From: Armatimonadota bacterium
GTDB lineage: Bacteria > Armatimonadota > Zipacnadia > UBA1398 > JAKPQA01
Direction: 5' to 3'
NCBI GenBank assembly: GCA_029547025.1
Contig: JAKPQA010000032.1
Location: 1 to 64,000, forward strand
Length of the DNA stretch: 64,000 nt
Under the pieces are notes generated by a model. The model was not told where the DNA came from, made no database searches, and worked only from the letters and a program-made list of their open reading frames with translations. Numbering within the stretch: position 1 is the first letter of the stretch; every line of letters begins with the position of its first letter. This document shows, piece after piece, positions 51,285-60,869 of the stretch. Made by a program: the position numbers and the translations under genes.

Positions 51285-51716
51285 TTAGCCGTCCGCGTCG
51301 GGCACGGTGCCCATCAGCGGCCGTCGGCGGATGCTGTCCGCCTGGGCTTCACACCCGGACAGCCCATCGAGGGCCCGCACAACCCACTGGGCGACCACCT
51401 CGGCAACCGTCTTCGGGCGACGACTGGGTTCGGCAGCCGGCACGTACCGTCCGCGAGGCCCGCCGGCACTCAACGACGTCTCGCCCTGCCGAATGTAGCC
51501 CCGGTCGCGTAGAGCGAGTTCCATGCCACGAGGGGTGTCCAACGCTTGGATCTGAGCCACGAGGACTCGGTTGGCCCGTTGGAGGTCGTCCATCGATCGC
51601 TGAATCGCGGCCCGCCGCGCATCCAGCCGACGGACCTCCAGGTACTCGGGATACCAGTCGACAACCATCCACGCCAGCAGCGCTGCCACGCCGCAGAGCG
51701 CCACCCCCCGAGACAT
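51285..51716 (-). CDS. FtsB/DivIC-type septum formation initiator
   Basis: A bitopic division protein, 143 residues. One helix (ALCGVAALLAWMVVDWY) is followed by a coiled coil (LEVRRLDARRAAIQRSMDD, LQRANRVLVAQIQAL) and the conserved end GMELALRDRGYIRQGE. A loose C-terminal tail of about 60 residues is extra to the family. ATG at 51716 starts just before the helix; GTG at 51785 would add 23 cytoplasmic residues, and neither has a strong ribosome binding site. It lies directly after eno, the eno-ftsB order also seen in Gammaproteobacteria. Confidence 0.82.
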   Translation of the reverse strand: MSRGVALCGVAALLAWMVVDWYPEYLEVRRLDARRAAIQRSMDDLQRANRVLVAQIQALDTPRGMELALRDRGYIRQGETSLSAGGPRGRYVPAAEPSRRPKTVAEVVAQWVVRALDGLSGCEAQADSIRRRPLMGTVPDADG

Positions 51717-51802
51717 GGAACCGGGCTGGAGGCCGCGGTTAGCAGCCTCCGGGCCCGGTCGTCCATAGCCACTCGTGTCCTGCACGCCTACGGCGAATCC
51801 CC

Positions 51803-53113
<1,311 letters not shown>

Positions 53114-53184
53114 CTATTCGCTAGGGGCCGCCTCAGCTAGACGGCGGCCCCTCCAGTATCGCGATGCGGTCACCGCTTGCAGCC

Positions 53185-55887
53185 CTAGCGAGGGTTCTTG
53201 ATCTGCTCGTGGGCGGCCTGCAGGATGGAACGGTAGATCCCGCCCGGCGACATGCTGGTTCCAGTGAAGCCCATGTCATGCAGCCGGCCGATCGTGTACA
53301 GGTCGCCGCCGTGCTCGCCGCAGATGAAGATCTCGAACTTCGGGTCAACCTGTCGCGCCGCCGCCACGAACTGGCGCACGATGCGCTCCACGACGGGGTG
53401 AAGAGACAGGAAGGGATGGAGCGCGAACATCCCGTCTTCCACATACCGGGGCAGGAAGCGGTCGGCGTCATCACGGCTGATGGCCAGCGTGGTCTGGGTC
53501 AGGTCGTTGGTCCCGAAGGACGCAAAGCCCTTGGCCGACTGCGCCTCGGCGGGGACACCACACACGGGCGCCTCCAGAGCCCTGACCATCTCGGTGCCCT
53601 GCAGAGCGGCGGCCGGAGTCTCGACCATAATGCCCAGGCCGTAGTGCACCCAAACCCCCGTCTCCTCGTGAACCTTCACTGCCACCTCGGCCACGAGTTT
53701 CTTGAAGTAGGCCACCTCCTCCGGGATGATGACCAGAGGCAGCTCGATCTCCGGATGGGGGTCCAGTCCCTCCTTCTGAAGCTCGGCCGCGGCGGTGAGA
53801 ATGGCCCACGCCTGCATCCTGGCAATCTCGGGGTTCAGGTAGCACATGCGCACCGACCGGAAGCCCAGCATCGGGTTCTCCTCGCGCTCGAGGTGCGAAT
53901 CCTCGGGGAAGAACTCGTGCAAGGGAGCATCCAGCAAGCGGATGGTCACGCCGTAACCATTCATGATACGCAAAGCATCTTTGAAGTCGGACTTGGAGAA
54001 CTGGGCGATGCGGTCGAGGGCTGCCACCTTGGCTGCCTCATCGGCACCAAACAGCACGGTCTGAATGTCCCCGAGGCGCTCTCCAAGGAACATGTGCTCG
54101 GTGCGGAACAAACCGATGCCCTCGGCTCCGCGGTCGGCGGAGATCTGAGCCTCGGCGCGCTCGGCATTGGCGCGGATCTGGAGTGATTTGAGCTTCTTGG
54201 CCCACTCGATGATCTGTTCGGCCTCGGGGCTCAGATCGCTCGGTTTCTCGCTGGGCAGCGCACCCAGGAAGATCTCGCCCGACGCGCCATCGATGGTGAT
54301 GACATCGCCGCGGCGAAGCTTGGTGCCATCGATCTCAAGGAAGCGCCCCTCACTGTCCTCACCAAATGATACACACGACGCCCCGACGACCGCAGGCACG
54401 CCCCAGGCCGTGGCCATGATGGCGGCATGCGAGACTTTGGTGCCGGTGGAGGTCAGGATGCCGACTGCGGCCTTCATGCCGGGGACATCGTTCTGGTTGG
54501 TCATCACGGTGCAGAGGACAACGTCCTTGGTTTTGGAGTCCTCAAGTGCCTGGTCCTTGGTGAAGGTGATCGCACCCGCTGCCGGGCCCGGAGAGGCCGC
54601 CGTGCCCTTGCCGAGGAGGCGCGCCGACTGCTTTGCGCTGGACGGGATTCGTGGGTAGAGCTGCTCCTCAAAGCGCTTGGGGTTCACCATCAGGACCGCT
54701 TCAGCCTCGGTGATGATGCCCTCCTTGGCCAGGTTGACGGCGATCACGGACTCGGCCAGGGCCGAACGCTTGCCGTCACGGATCTGCAGCCAGTACAGGA
54801 TGGGCACGCCTTCGGCGTTCTCCTCGATGGTGAACTCGGTGTCCTGCATGTTGCGCTCCGCGCGCTCGAGCAGGTCGCCCGTCTCCTTGATCTCGTTGTA
54901 GATAGCGCGCAGGTGCTCGTTCTCCGACTCGAGGAGCACCTCCAGCGGCTCGGAGTTGCGCCGGCCGGCGACCACGTCCTCGCCCTGTGCCTGGAAGAGC
55001 ACCGTGCCGTCCAGTTTGCCCGGGGTCTTGTGGCCCGTGGACTTGTCGCGCGTGAAGAAGACGCCCGTGCCCGACAGCGGGGTCTTGTTGCCGAACACCA
55101 TCTCCTGGATGTTGACGGCGGTGCCCAGATCGTCGGGAATACCGTCTTCCTTGCGGGTGAAGATGGCGCGCGGGGTGTTCCACGACCGGAAGACGGCCTC
55201 GGCGGCCAGACAGACCTGCTCCACGGGGTCAGAGGGGAATTCCTGGCCCTGGGACTTGTAGATCTCCTTGAACTTGCCGCACAGGGTCTTGAGGTGGTCC
55301 GCCGTCAGCTCCGCGTCGTTGGTCACCCCCGCGGCATGCTTGACCTGCTCCATGGCCTCCTCGAAGCGGTCCTTGGTCTCCTCGCCCGCGTCGTACTCCG
55401 CGATGCCGTAGACCACGTCACCGATCATCTCGAGAAGACGTCGATATGCGTCATACCAGAACCGAGCGTTGGCCGGCTGGGCTTTCACGAGCGCCTCGAC
55501 GATCTCGTCATTGAGGCCGATGTTCAGGATGGTGTCCATCATGCCCGGCATCGAGAACTTGGCGCCCGAACGGGCGGAGACCAACAGCGGGTTCTCGGGG
55601 CTCCCGAACTTCTTGCCCGTAGCCTTCTCGAGGAGCGCGATGTTCCGGCACACCTCGTCACGCAGCTCAGGGGTGAGCTTCCCCTCGGCCAGGTTGTTGG
55701 CATGGTACGTCGGCAGGTTGAACATGGCGGGGCACTTCAGCCCCAGCTGGCAGATCATACGGTACACGCCATAGCCTTTGCCGCCGAGGATGGTCTTCAG
55801 TTCATCCTTAGAGAGCTTGCTCAGATAGGGGTGTTCCTCGCCCCGTGCAAAGAAGAACGAGAGCGGAGCACCTGCAGGAATGGCCAT
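53185..55887 (-). CDS. ppdK: Pyruvate, phosphate dikinase (divergent)
   Basis: PPDK interconverts pyruvate/ATP/phosphate and phosphoenolpyruvate/AMP/diphosphate. The 900 residues include the nucleotide-binding start LGGKGYGVYRM, LVSARSGAKFSMPGMMDTIL, and the PEP-binding domain with GLFRTEHMF, RLLDAPLHEFFPED, FGTNDLTQTTLAISRDDADR and ICGEHGGD (catalytic Cys). The phosphohistidine site reads TGTKVSHAAIMA (His487), where most members have GGMTSHAA followed by an Arg; the His is kept but surroundings differ. The extreme C-terminus (SPGGIYRSILQAAHEQ) also differs. The frame is intact, so it is read as an active but diverged PPDK. Start ATG with gggagg. Confidence 0.92.
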   Translation of the reverse strand: MAIPAGAPLSFFFARGEEHPYLSKLSKDELKTILGGKGYGVYRMICQLGLKCPAMFNLPTYHANNLAEGKLTPELRDEVCRNIALLEKATGKKFGSPENPLLVSARSGAKFSMPGMMDTILNIGLNDEIVEALVKAQPANARFWYDAYRRLLEMIGDVVYGIAEYDAGEETKDRFEEAMEQVKHAAGVTNDAELTADHLKTLCGKFKEIYKSQGQEFPSDPVEQVCLAAEAVFRSWNTPRAIFTRKEDGIPDDLGTAVNIQEMVFGNKTPLSGTGVFFTRDKSTGHKTPGKLDGTVLFQAQGEDVVAGRRNSEPLEVLLESENEHLRAIYNEIKETGDLLERAERNMQDTEFTIEENAEGVPILYWLQIRDGKRSALAESVIAVNLAKEGIITEAEAVLMVNPKRFEEQLYPRIPSSAKQSARLLGKGTAASPGPAAGAITFTKDQALEDSKTKDVVLCTVMTNQNDVPGMKAAVGILTSTGTKVSHAAIMATAWGVPAVVGASCVSFGEDSEGRFLEIDGTKLRRGDVITIDGASGEIFLGALPSEKPSDLSPEAEQIIEWAKKLKSLQIRANAERAEAQISADRGAEGIGLFRTEHMFLGERLGDIQTVLFGADEAAKVAALDRIAQFSKSDFKDALRIMNGYGVTIRLLDAPLHEFFPEDSHLEREENPMLGFRSVRMCYLNPEIARMQAWAILTAAAELQKEGLDPHPEIELPLVIIPEEVAYFKKLVAEVAVKVHEETGVWVHYGLGIMVETPAAALQGTEMVRALEAPVCGVPAEAQSAKGFASFGTNDLTQTTLAISRDDADRFLPRYVEDGMFALHPFLSLHPVVERIVRQFVAAARQVDPKFEIFICGEHGGDLYTIGRLHDMGFTGTSMSPGGIYRSILQAAHEQIKNPR

Positions 55888-56001
55888 TCATGTTCCTCCC
55901 TGTTCGCATCGTATCGGGGTCCCGTCTTGCGCGAGCGGGCGAACCCCGAGATCGCCGATTCCACCGCGGTGTGGACCGCGGGTTTCCGTGCGCGTCCGCC
56001 C

Positions 56002-56268
56002 CTACCAGTCGGGGTTGACGGTCTCCTCGACCAAGCGGACGAGCTCGTCCCTCTCCTCTTTCCGCACCGCTCCTTTCGGAACCCGCAAGACCTCGTAGGT
56101 CGCCGTCTTGCGGCCCAGATCAACGCGGATGCGCTGACCGGGACGTATCTCTGACGATGCCTTGGCCGGCCGGCCGTCGACTTCGACGTGACCCGCTACA
56201 GCCACATCCTTGGCTACGGTTCGCCGCTTCAGGATCCCGCTGGTCTTCAGGAACTTGTCGAGCCGCAT
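56002..56268 (-). CDS. S4-domain RNA-binding protein (RqcP/YabO or Hsp15 type)
   Basis: An 88-residue S4 protein: RLDKFLKTSGILKRRTVAK and then VAVAGHVEVDGRPAKASSE with PGQRIRV. In Firmicutes the equivalent gene, beside mazG, encodes RqcP, which helps ribosome-associated quality control on stalled 50S subunits; Hsp15 is the proteobacterial relative. Position after mazG supports the RqcP reading. ATG at 56268 overlaps mazG by 22 bases; GTG at 56310 is a longer alternative. Confidence 0.85.
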   Translation of the reverse strand: MRLDKFLKTSGILKRRTVAKDVAVAGHVEVDGRPAKASSEIRPGQRIRVDLGRKTATYEVLRVPKGAVRKEERDELVRLVEETVNPDW

Positions 56269-57083
56269 GAGGGCGGCATTCCCTCCGGGCGCAGCTTGGC
56301 TCGTTCCCACAGCTCGTCCATCTCGTGGACCGGCATCCGCTCCAGCTCCACGCCCTGGTTGGCCGCTTCCTGCTCGATGTACGAGAACCGCCGCTCGAAC
56401 TTCCTCAGCGTCTGCCTCAGGGCGCCGTCCGCATCCACGTTGAGGAACCGCGCGATGTTCACGGCCGCGAACAGCACGTCGCCCAGCTCGGCGGCCGCCT
56501 CGTCGCTGGCGCCTCGGTCGATGGCTTGGGCCAGTTCCTCGATCTCCTCACGAAGCTTGTCCAGGGGCCCCCGGATGTCGTCCCAGTCAAACCCCACGCT
56601 ACCCGCCTTTTTCTGCACCGCCTGTGCCCGGGCCAGGGGACCCAGAGACCGCGGCACTCCCGAGAGCACCGATGGAGGGCCGGCGTCGCCGTTGCCGCGC
56701 TCCTCGCGCTTGATGGTCTCCCAGTTTCGCAGCACTTCGGCGGATCCGCTGACCGTGACCTCGCCGAAAACGTGCGGATGGCGTCGCACCAGCTTGTCGC
56801 AGATCGTCTGGCACACGGTATGGATGTCGAAGGCGCCGCGTTCGGCAGCGAGCTGGGCCTGGAACACGACCTGCAGCAACAGATCTCCCAGCTCCTCGGC
56901 GAGATGCGCGTCCGAGCCCTCCTCGATCGCGTCAATGACCTCGTGGGTCTCCTCCACCAGGTACCGAGTCAGGCTGGCGTGCGTCTGCTCGCGGTCCCAC
57001 GGACACCCGTCCGAAGCCCGCAATCGCGCCATGATCTCAACCAGACGGGAGAACGGATCCCCGTCCGCCGGTATGTCTGCCAT
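56247..57083 (-). CDS. mazG: Nucleoside triphosphate pyrophosphohydrolase MazG
   Basis: MazG hydrolyses (d)NTPs to monophosphates and removes aberrant nucleotides. The 278 residues carry two MazG domains: CPWDREQTHASLTRYLVEE and then THEVIDAI with LAEELGDLLLQVVFQAQL; and LREEIEELAQAIDRG with AAAELGDVLFAAVN. Metal-binding ExxE and ExxD motifs are kept in both. ATG at 57083 (MADIPADGDP) is chosen over ATG at 57101. It is part of the run PpiC / mazG / S4. Confidence 0.93.
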   Translation of the reverse strand: MADIPADGDPFSRLVEIMARLRASDGCPWDREQTHASLTRYLVEETHEVIDAIEEGSDAHLAEELGDLLLQVVFQAQLAAERGAFDIHTVCQTICDKLVRRHPHVFGEVTVSGSAEVLRNWETIKREERGNGDAGPPSVLSGVPRSLGPLARAQAVQKKAGSVGFDWDDIRGPLDKLREEIEELAQAIDRGASDEAAAELGDVLFAAVNIARFLNVDADGALRQTLRKFERRFSYIEQEAANQGVELERMPVHEMDELWERAKLRPEGMPPSCGSTSS

Positions 57084-57125
57084 GGATTCCCGTCGTCGCA
57101 TCCCGGGCGCCCGGCGCCCTCGGGC

Positions 57126-58268
57126 CTAGTGGCCCGTCGCCTTGCCCGACTGGCCTGGTGCATCACTGGAGGGCACCACGCGACCCGGCCGTGCCGAACT
57201 CTGGTCCGGGGAGGTCCCCGTCTCGGCGCCCTTCCCTCGGCCGCCCCCGGCCGCGTTCTTGCCGGCCGACGCCCCGGTACCTGCAGCTCCCTCCGTCTTG
57301 CCTTCCCCCGCCTGTTGCTGCATCTGCGGGAAGTCGGGGCTCAGGATCTGCACCTTGGCCTCACTCCGCAGTCGGGCGGCCACGGCCTCTTGCTTCTCCG
57401 CCTTGGGCGAGGAGATCAGCGCCTGGCGCTCCACCATGGCGCGGACCTTCGGGTCATCGAGCGATGCGAGCTTGGCCGGCTTCAACTCGTCGATCCGGAA
57501 CAGGCAGTAGACCTGGGTGCCGGTCTCGTTCTGCACGGGTGGCGCAAAGGGAATCGGGCCGATCAGGTCGCCCGCTTTGGCCTTGGCGTCGAAAATGGCC
57601 TCAGCGGCGGCCCGAGGCTGCAGGGCCGGCTGCATCACCCAGCCGATGTCGCCCCTCGGACTGCCTTCCAGCGCATACTCGGTGGCCACTGCATCGAAGT
57701 CGGCACCGGTCTTGAGCTTGCGGAGGGCATCGTTCGCCTGTTCCTTGGTCTTCGTGTAGACCACATGGAGTCGAGCCTGGGCCGGCTGGTCCCAGTTACC
57801 TTCGTTCCTGTGCTTCTCGAAGTACGCCTTGATGTCATCCTCAGTGAGCTTGACATTGCGGGTGCAGATCCGTGTCATGATGACCCCCAGGCGCAGTCTG
57901 GCCTTGAGGTCGTCAGCGCTCATGCCGTTGCGCTCGGCGTACTGCTTCATGTCCTCGGCGGATCCGAACTGAAGCTGGATCTCCTTCTCGATGTCCGCAT
58001 CGGTGACCTCAATACCCGCCTTCTTGGCCTCGCCTTCCCAGAGAACTCGCTCGACGGCGAAGCTCAGGGCCGCACTCTTCTGAGACATCGGGACGGCGCG
58101 CCACACGTCGTTCAGGGTGACGTTCTGCCCGTTGACCACCGCCACGGGCTTACTCCCGGAGCCCTGGCGACCGCACCCCACCACCCAGGCCGCCAGCGCC
58201 ACAACTGCCACCGCCAACCACCCGCAACGTGCCGCGGACCGCAACTGCCCCATAAGCGAGTCCAACAC
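57126..58268 (-). CDS. SurA/PrsA-type peptidyl-prolyl isomerase lipoprotein
   Basis: An exported foldase of up to 380 residues. A signal peptide ends in a lipobox-like AAWVVGC, so it is probably a lipoprotein. An N-terminal SurA_N-like helical part (NGQNVTLNDVWRAVP, ADIEKEIQLQF) precedes a parvulin domain (ARLHVVYTKTKEQANDALRK, FDAVATEYALEGSPRGDIGW). The tail is Gly/Ala/Ser-rich and disordered. The first start, GTG at 58268, has its G-rich site too close; ATG at 58253 gives the better signal peptide. The gene precedes mazG, as prsA/surA-like genes do in several phyla. Confidence 0.88.
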   Translation of the reverse strand: MLDSLMGQLRSAARCGWLAVAVVALAAWVVGCGRQGSGSKPVAVVNGQNVTLNDVWRAVPMSQKSAALSFAVERVLWEGEAKKAGIEVTDADIEKEIQLQFGSAEDMKQYAERNGMSADDLKARLRLGVIMTRICTRNVKLTEDDIKAYFEKHRNEGNWDQPAQARLHVVYTKTKEQANDALRKLKTGADFDAVATEYALEGSPRGDIGWVMQPALQPRAAAEAIFDAKAKAGDLIGPIPFAPPVQNETGTQVYCLFRIDELKPAKLASLDDPKVRAMVERQALISSPKAEKQEAVAARLRSEAKVQILSPDFPQMQQQAGEGKTEGAAGTGASAGKNAAGGGRGKGAETGTSPDQSSARPGRVVPSSDAPGQSGKATGH

Positions 58269-58342
58269 CCTTCCGAGTCACACCACGAGGGCGCCCCGTG
58301 GCCACCGCACGACATCGGCCTGTGGCGCCCACACTGCCATCC

Positions 58343-58951
58343 CTACGAGTCCAGGTTCGAGCCGGAGACCGCCGATGCCGCGACTCCCCTGTCCCGGCCC
58401 CGGAACTGGCGCTCCAGACACAGCACGGTCTCGACCTCTCCCACAGACATGTCCACTTCCGCCGCGATGGCCTCCATGGAAAGGCCCTCTTCCGATAGAG
58501 CAAGCACGCGCTGATGGCGCTTCTCAAACCCGCGCCAACGGGCCACCAGCTCCCGGGGCGGGGCCTCGGGAGCCTCCGCCAGAGCGGCAGGCTCTTGTGC
58601 CGGCGGCGCCTCAGGCTCGGCCGATGCCGAACCGGCCAGGCCGGGGGCTCGGGTTGGGGCTAAGGAATCCAGAACTTCCTGGGCCTCCCGCAGGACACGC
58701 TCGCACGAGGCCAGGAGATCCAGGAGCTCTCTCTGTCGCTCATCGAGGGCCCGTGAAGACTCCCGCGCGACGCGGTCCACCTCAGCCACGGCAACTTTCA
58801 GTGCCTCATGCAGGGCGTGGACACGCTCCTCGGCATCCATGTCCCTGGTGCCGTGTATGAGGCTGCGCTTCACCACGATGACCAGTCGGCACAGATACGC
58901 GATGATAGCCAGGTTGGCAATCAGAAGAGCCGCGATGAGAAGGCGATCCAT
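58343..58951 (-). CDS. DUF6115-like flagellar-operon protein
   Basis: A 202-residue protein: an N-terminal membrane helix (LLIAALLIANLAIIAYLCRL), a coiled coil (about residues 40-95), a Pro/Ala/Glu-rich linker and a C-terminal helix-turn-helix-like segment (QRVLALSEEGLSMEAIAAEV, then DMSVGEVETVLCLER). This plan is that of DUF6115 proteins, which sit in flagellar operons of Firmicutes and relatives; function unknown. ATG at 58951 lies four bases after the previous stop. Confidence 0.75.
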   Translation of the reverse strand: MDRLLIAALLIANLAIIAYLCRLVIVVKRSLIHGTRDMDAEERVHALHEALKVAVAEVDRVARESSRALDERQRELLDLLASCERVLREAQEVLDSLAPTRAPGLAGSASAEPEAPPAQEPAALAEAPEAPPRELVARWRGFEKRHQRVLALSEEGLSMEAIAAEVDMSVGEVETVLCLERQFRGRDRGVAASAVSGSNLDS

Positions 58952-58955
58952 GTCC

Positions 58956-59789
58956 CTACTGGGGGAACCGGGCGGCAATGAGAGTTCCGTCCTGCGAGCG
59001 GCGTCCGACCGCGAGGGTAAGCGTCGCCTTTGCCGCAGCCCCACGAGCATACCATATTAGCAAACAGCCCGAGTCGGCGTCCACTTCCATTCGCGCGGGC
59101 TCCGCGTCGGGCAGCGGGCCGTAGAACCCTTGCCACCGGATATCCCTCGGGGCGAGGCCGGATAGCCTCACCAGTGCCCGCATCCCGGCGGCCAGCCCGG
59201 CACCATGACCTCGGATGTGGGAGAGGGCGCGCCGCCTAACCGGGAGCGCGGCAGCGACCTCATTGGCTGCGACGACGCCACAGGCCGAACGGAGCGGCCT
59301 GCGCAGCACCGACACCGTCTTGGGGCGAGCGCGGACGGCCGACACTGCGGGAGGCGGCACGCTTGGCCGCACTCCATTTGGCTCGATGCAGGCAACCTCC
59401 AGGCCATCGCCGAGTGCACGTACAGCCACCGGTTCCAGCGTTCCCTCGGGTTGGCGCACGCCGGCCGTGAGCTCGAGAGGCACGGGGCCCGACACTGACA
59501 CGGTTTCCGAGGGGGGGGGCGTGCACACCACCTGGCCGGAGAGATCGAGGTCACCTGGCACAGCACTCGCGGTCTCCAACGTGGCTGCTCCGCCATGGAT
59601 GCCGCCAGCGGGCCGCATGTCGACCGGGCGTACGGGGCCGGGCACCCACTGCGGAACGCCGGCCACGTCGGCTTCGGGTATCCGGGGGACGATCTCCACC
59701 AGTGAGGGCAGGCCGAGCGCGCGGCGGAGAGTGTCGATCAGGTTGTCGACGATTCCGCGACGCCCTTCCCGTTCATCTCGGCTTCCCAT
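58956..59789 (-). CDS. Protein of unknown function in flagellar-type operon
   Basis: A 277-residue protein not recognised. It has a short amphipathic N-terminus (RGIVDNLIDTLRRALGLP), a long Pro/Val-rich middle probably without fixed structure, and a C-terminal part of about 90 residues with regular strand-like segments (FYGPLPDAEPARMEVDADSG, LLIWYARGAAAKATLTLAVG). No signal peptide or membrane helix. Its 5' end overlaps the upstream gene by 52 bases in another frame, and the DUF6115-like gene follows after four bases, so it is part of that operon. Confidence 0.65.
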   Translation of the reverse strand: MGSRDEREGRRGIVDNLIDTLRRALGLPSLVEIVPRIPEADVAGVPQWVPGPVRPVDMRPAGGIHGGAATLETASAVPGDLDLSGQVVCTPPPSETVSVSGPVPLELTAGVRQPEGTLEPVAVRALGDGLEVACIEPNGVRPSVPPPAVSAVRARPKTVSVLRRPLRSACGVVAANEVAAALPVRRRALSHIRGHGAGLAAGMRALVRLSGLAPRDIRWQGFYGPLPDAEPARMEVDADSGCLLIWYARGAAAKATLTLAVGRRSQDGTLIAARFPQ

Positions 59790-60319
59790 ATCAGCTCCAC
59801 TGCCTGCGCGACCCGATCCAGCGGCTCCAGGATGTCCATGGTCTCCGTGAGCTGCGCCAGCAGCTCGCCGACGCGGGAGAGGAGCGCCGGATCGTCGCGC
59901 GGTCCGGTGACGCGGATCGGCCCGCTCTTGGGGCGAAGCTGGACCAGGCGCTGCGTTGGGCTAAGCTCCTGGGTGTCGCCCACGTGGGCGAGGGGCTCTG
60001 AGTTGGTCTGCTGCACCCGCACGACTGGGCAACCCGCCTCGCCATCGAGGTCGAGCACGAGGTCGTCGGAGCTGATGACAAGAGCAGGCCGCTCTTTGAG
60101 CGCTTTCAGTAAGGGCGAGCCGATGACGTCGCGGCGAATATATGCGTCCAGAGCGCCACCGTACAGGACACGCTGCAGGCGAGTGGGGCGCACCGGAGGG
60201 CTGGTGTGAAAGAACTCGATAGGCAGACTCTTGTCGTCGGTGGTGAGCACAGCCCCCAGGTACGAGTCACGGTCTTCGGAGCAGCGGGTGATCAGGTAGG
60301 CGATGGCTTGGCGAGGCAT
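59738..60319 (-). CDS. Protein of unknown function in flagellar-type operon
   Basis: A 193-residue soluble protein not recognised. Residues 1-120 look compactly folded (QAIAYLITRCSEDRDSYLGA, PLLKALKERPALVISSDDLV, LDLDGEAGCPVVRVQQT). Residues about 145-185 form a helical region (LLSRVGELLAQLTETMDILE). It sits between a small flagellar-operon-type gene and another unknown gene, with the 3' end overlapping the latter by 52 bases. A role in flagellar assembly or control is inferred from location only. Confidence 0.65.
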   Translation of the reverse strand: MPRQAIAYLITRCSEDRDSYLGAVLTTDDKSLPIEFFHTSPPVRPTRLQRVLYGGALDAYIRRDVIGSPLLKALKERPALVISSDDLVLDLDGEAGCPVVRVQQTNSEPLAHVGDTQELSPTQRLVQLRPKSGPIRVTGPRDDPALLSRVGELLAQLTETMDILEPLDRVAQAVELIWEAEMNGKGVAESSTT

Positions 60320-60377
60320 CGGTCACGCCCCTCGGCACCCCAGGGCGCCGAAGGGCCACACACGAGGCCCGGCGGCG

Positions 60378-60695
60378 CTAGGCGCGCACATCGATATGCA
60401 GGCCCCCGGACTCCGCGGGGCTGACAGTCTCCGCGGCGGGCTCACCCTCATGGCGCCGGCGCTCCGGTTGGTCCTCCCGACGCCCGCCCTGCCCGCCGTC
60501 TTCATCCGCCCGCCGGGCGTTCTCGTCTTCAGGGGTCTCCGCCACCGACTCCTGGCGGTGCCGCGCAACGTCCTCGAGCTGCTGGGCGAACTGGTGCTGC
60601 TGCGATCGCGCGTGGCCATGCTCAGCCTGATTCACGCGTTCGGCGTGGTGGGTCTGGGCGATCGTCGTCTGCAGATCCACCGAACGGATAGACAT
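60378..60695 (-). CDS. Small charged flagellar-operon-type protein
   Basis: A 105-residue hydrophilic protein. The start MSIRSVDLQTTIAQTHHAER resembles a short conserved protein found in flagellar operons just before DUF6115 genes in Firmicutes and allied phyla. The rest is Gln/His/Glu/Arg-rich, likely helical then disordered (EDENARRADEDGG). ATG at 60695 has gggagggg upstream; the frame is open 19 codons further, but the conserved start is here. Function unknown. Confidence 0.7.
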   Translation of the reverse strand: MSIRSVDLQTTIAQTHHAERVNQAEHGHARSQQHQFAQQLEDVARHRQESVAETPEDENARRADEDGGQGGRREDQPERRRHEGEPAAETVSPAESGGLHIDVRA

Positions 60696-60869
60696 GGGAG
60701 TCCCCTCCCCTGCCGGCACGGCGTCCCCATGTGCCCGAAACACGGGCACCAAGTACTATGTTACCCGGCACCGACCGCGCCCTCAACCGCCAACAAGGCG
60801 AGCGCGGCTGCATGCGCCTCCCCCTTGGTTATCGGTTCCCGACCCGCGTGGGTGTAGCCCCCCGCCCGC

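Noticed and set aside
53185-55887. Reading the PPDK gene as a pseudogene because of its unusual histidine loop
   Set aside because: The frame is intact over 900 codons and the phospho-His, PEP-binding Arg and catalytic Cys segments are all present.
56325-58514. A 729-codon open frame on the plus strand
   Set aside because: It is the shadow of mazG and the PpiC-type gene, both with clear domains. The same reasoning removes the long plus-strand frame at 54427-56154 and the minus-strand frame at 34556-36742.
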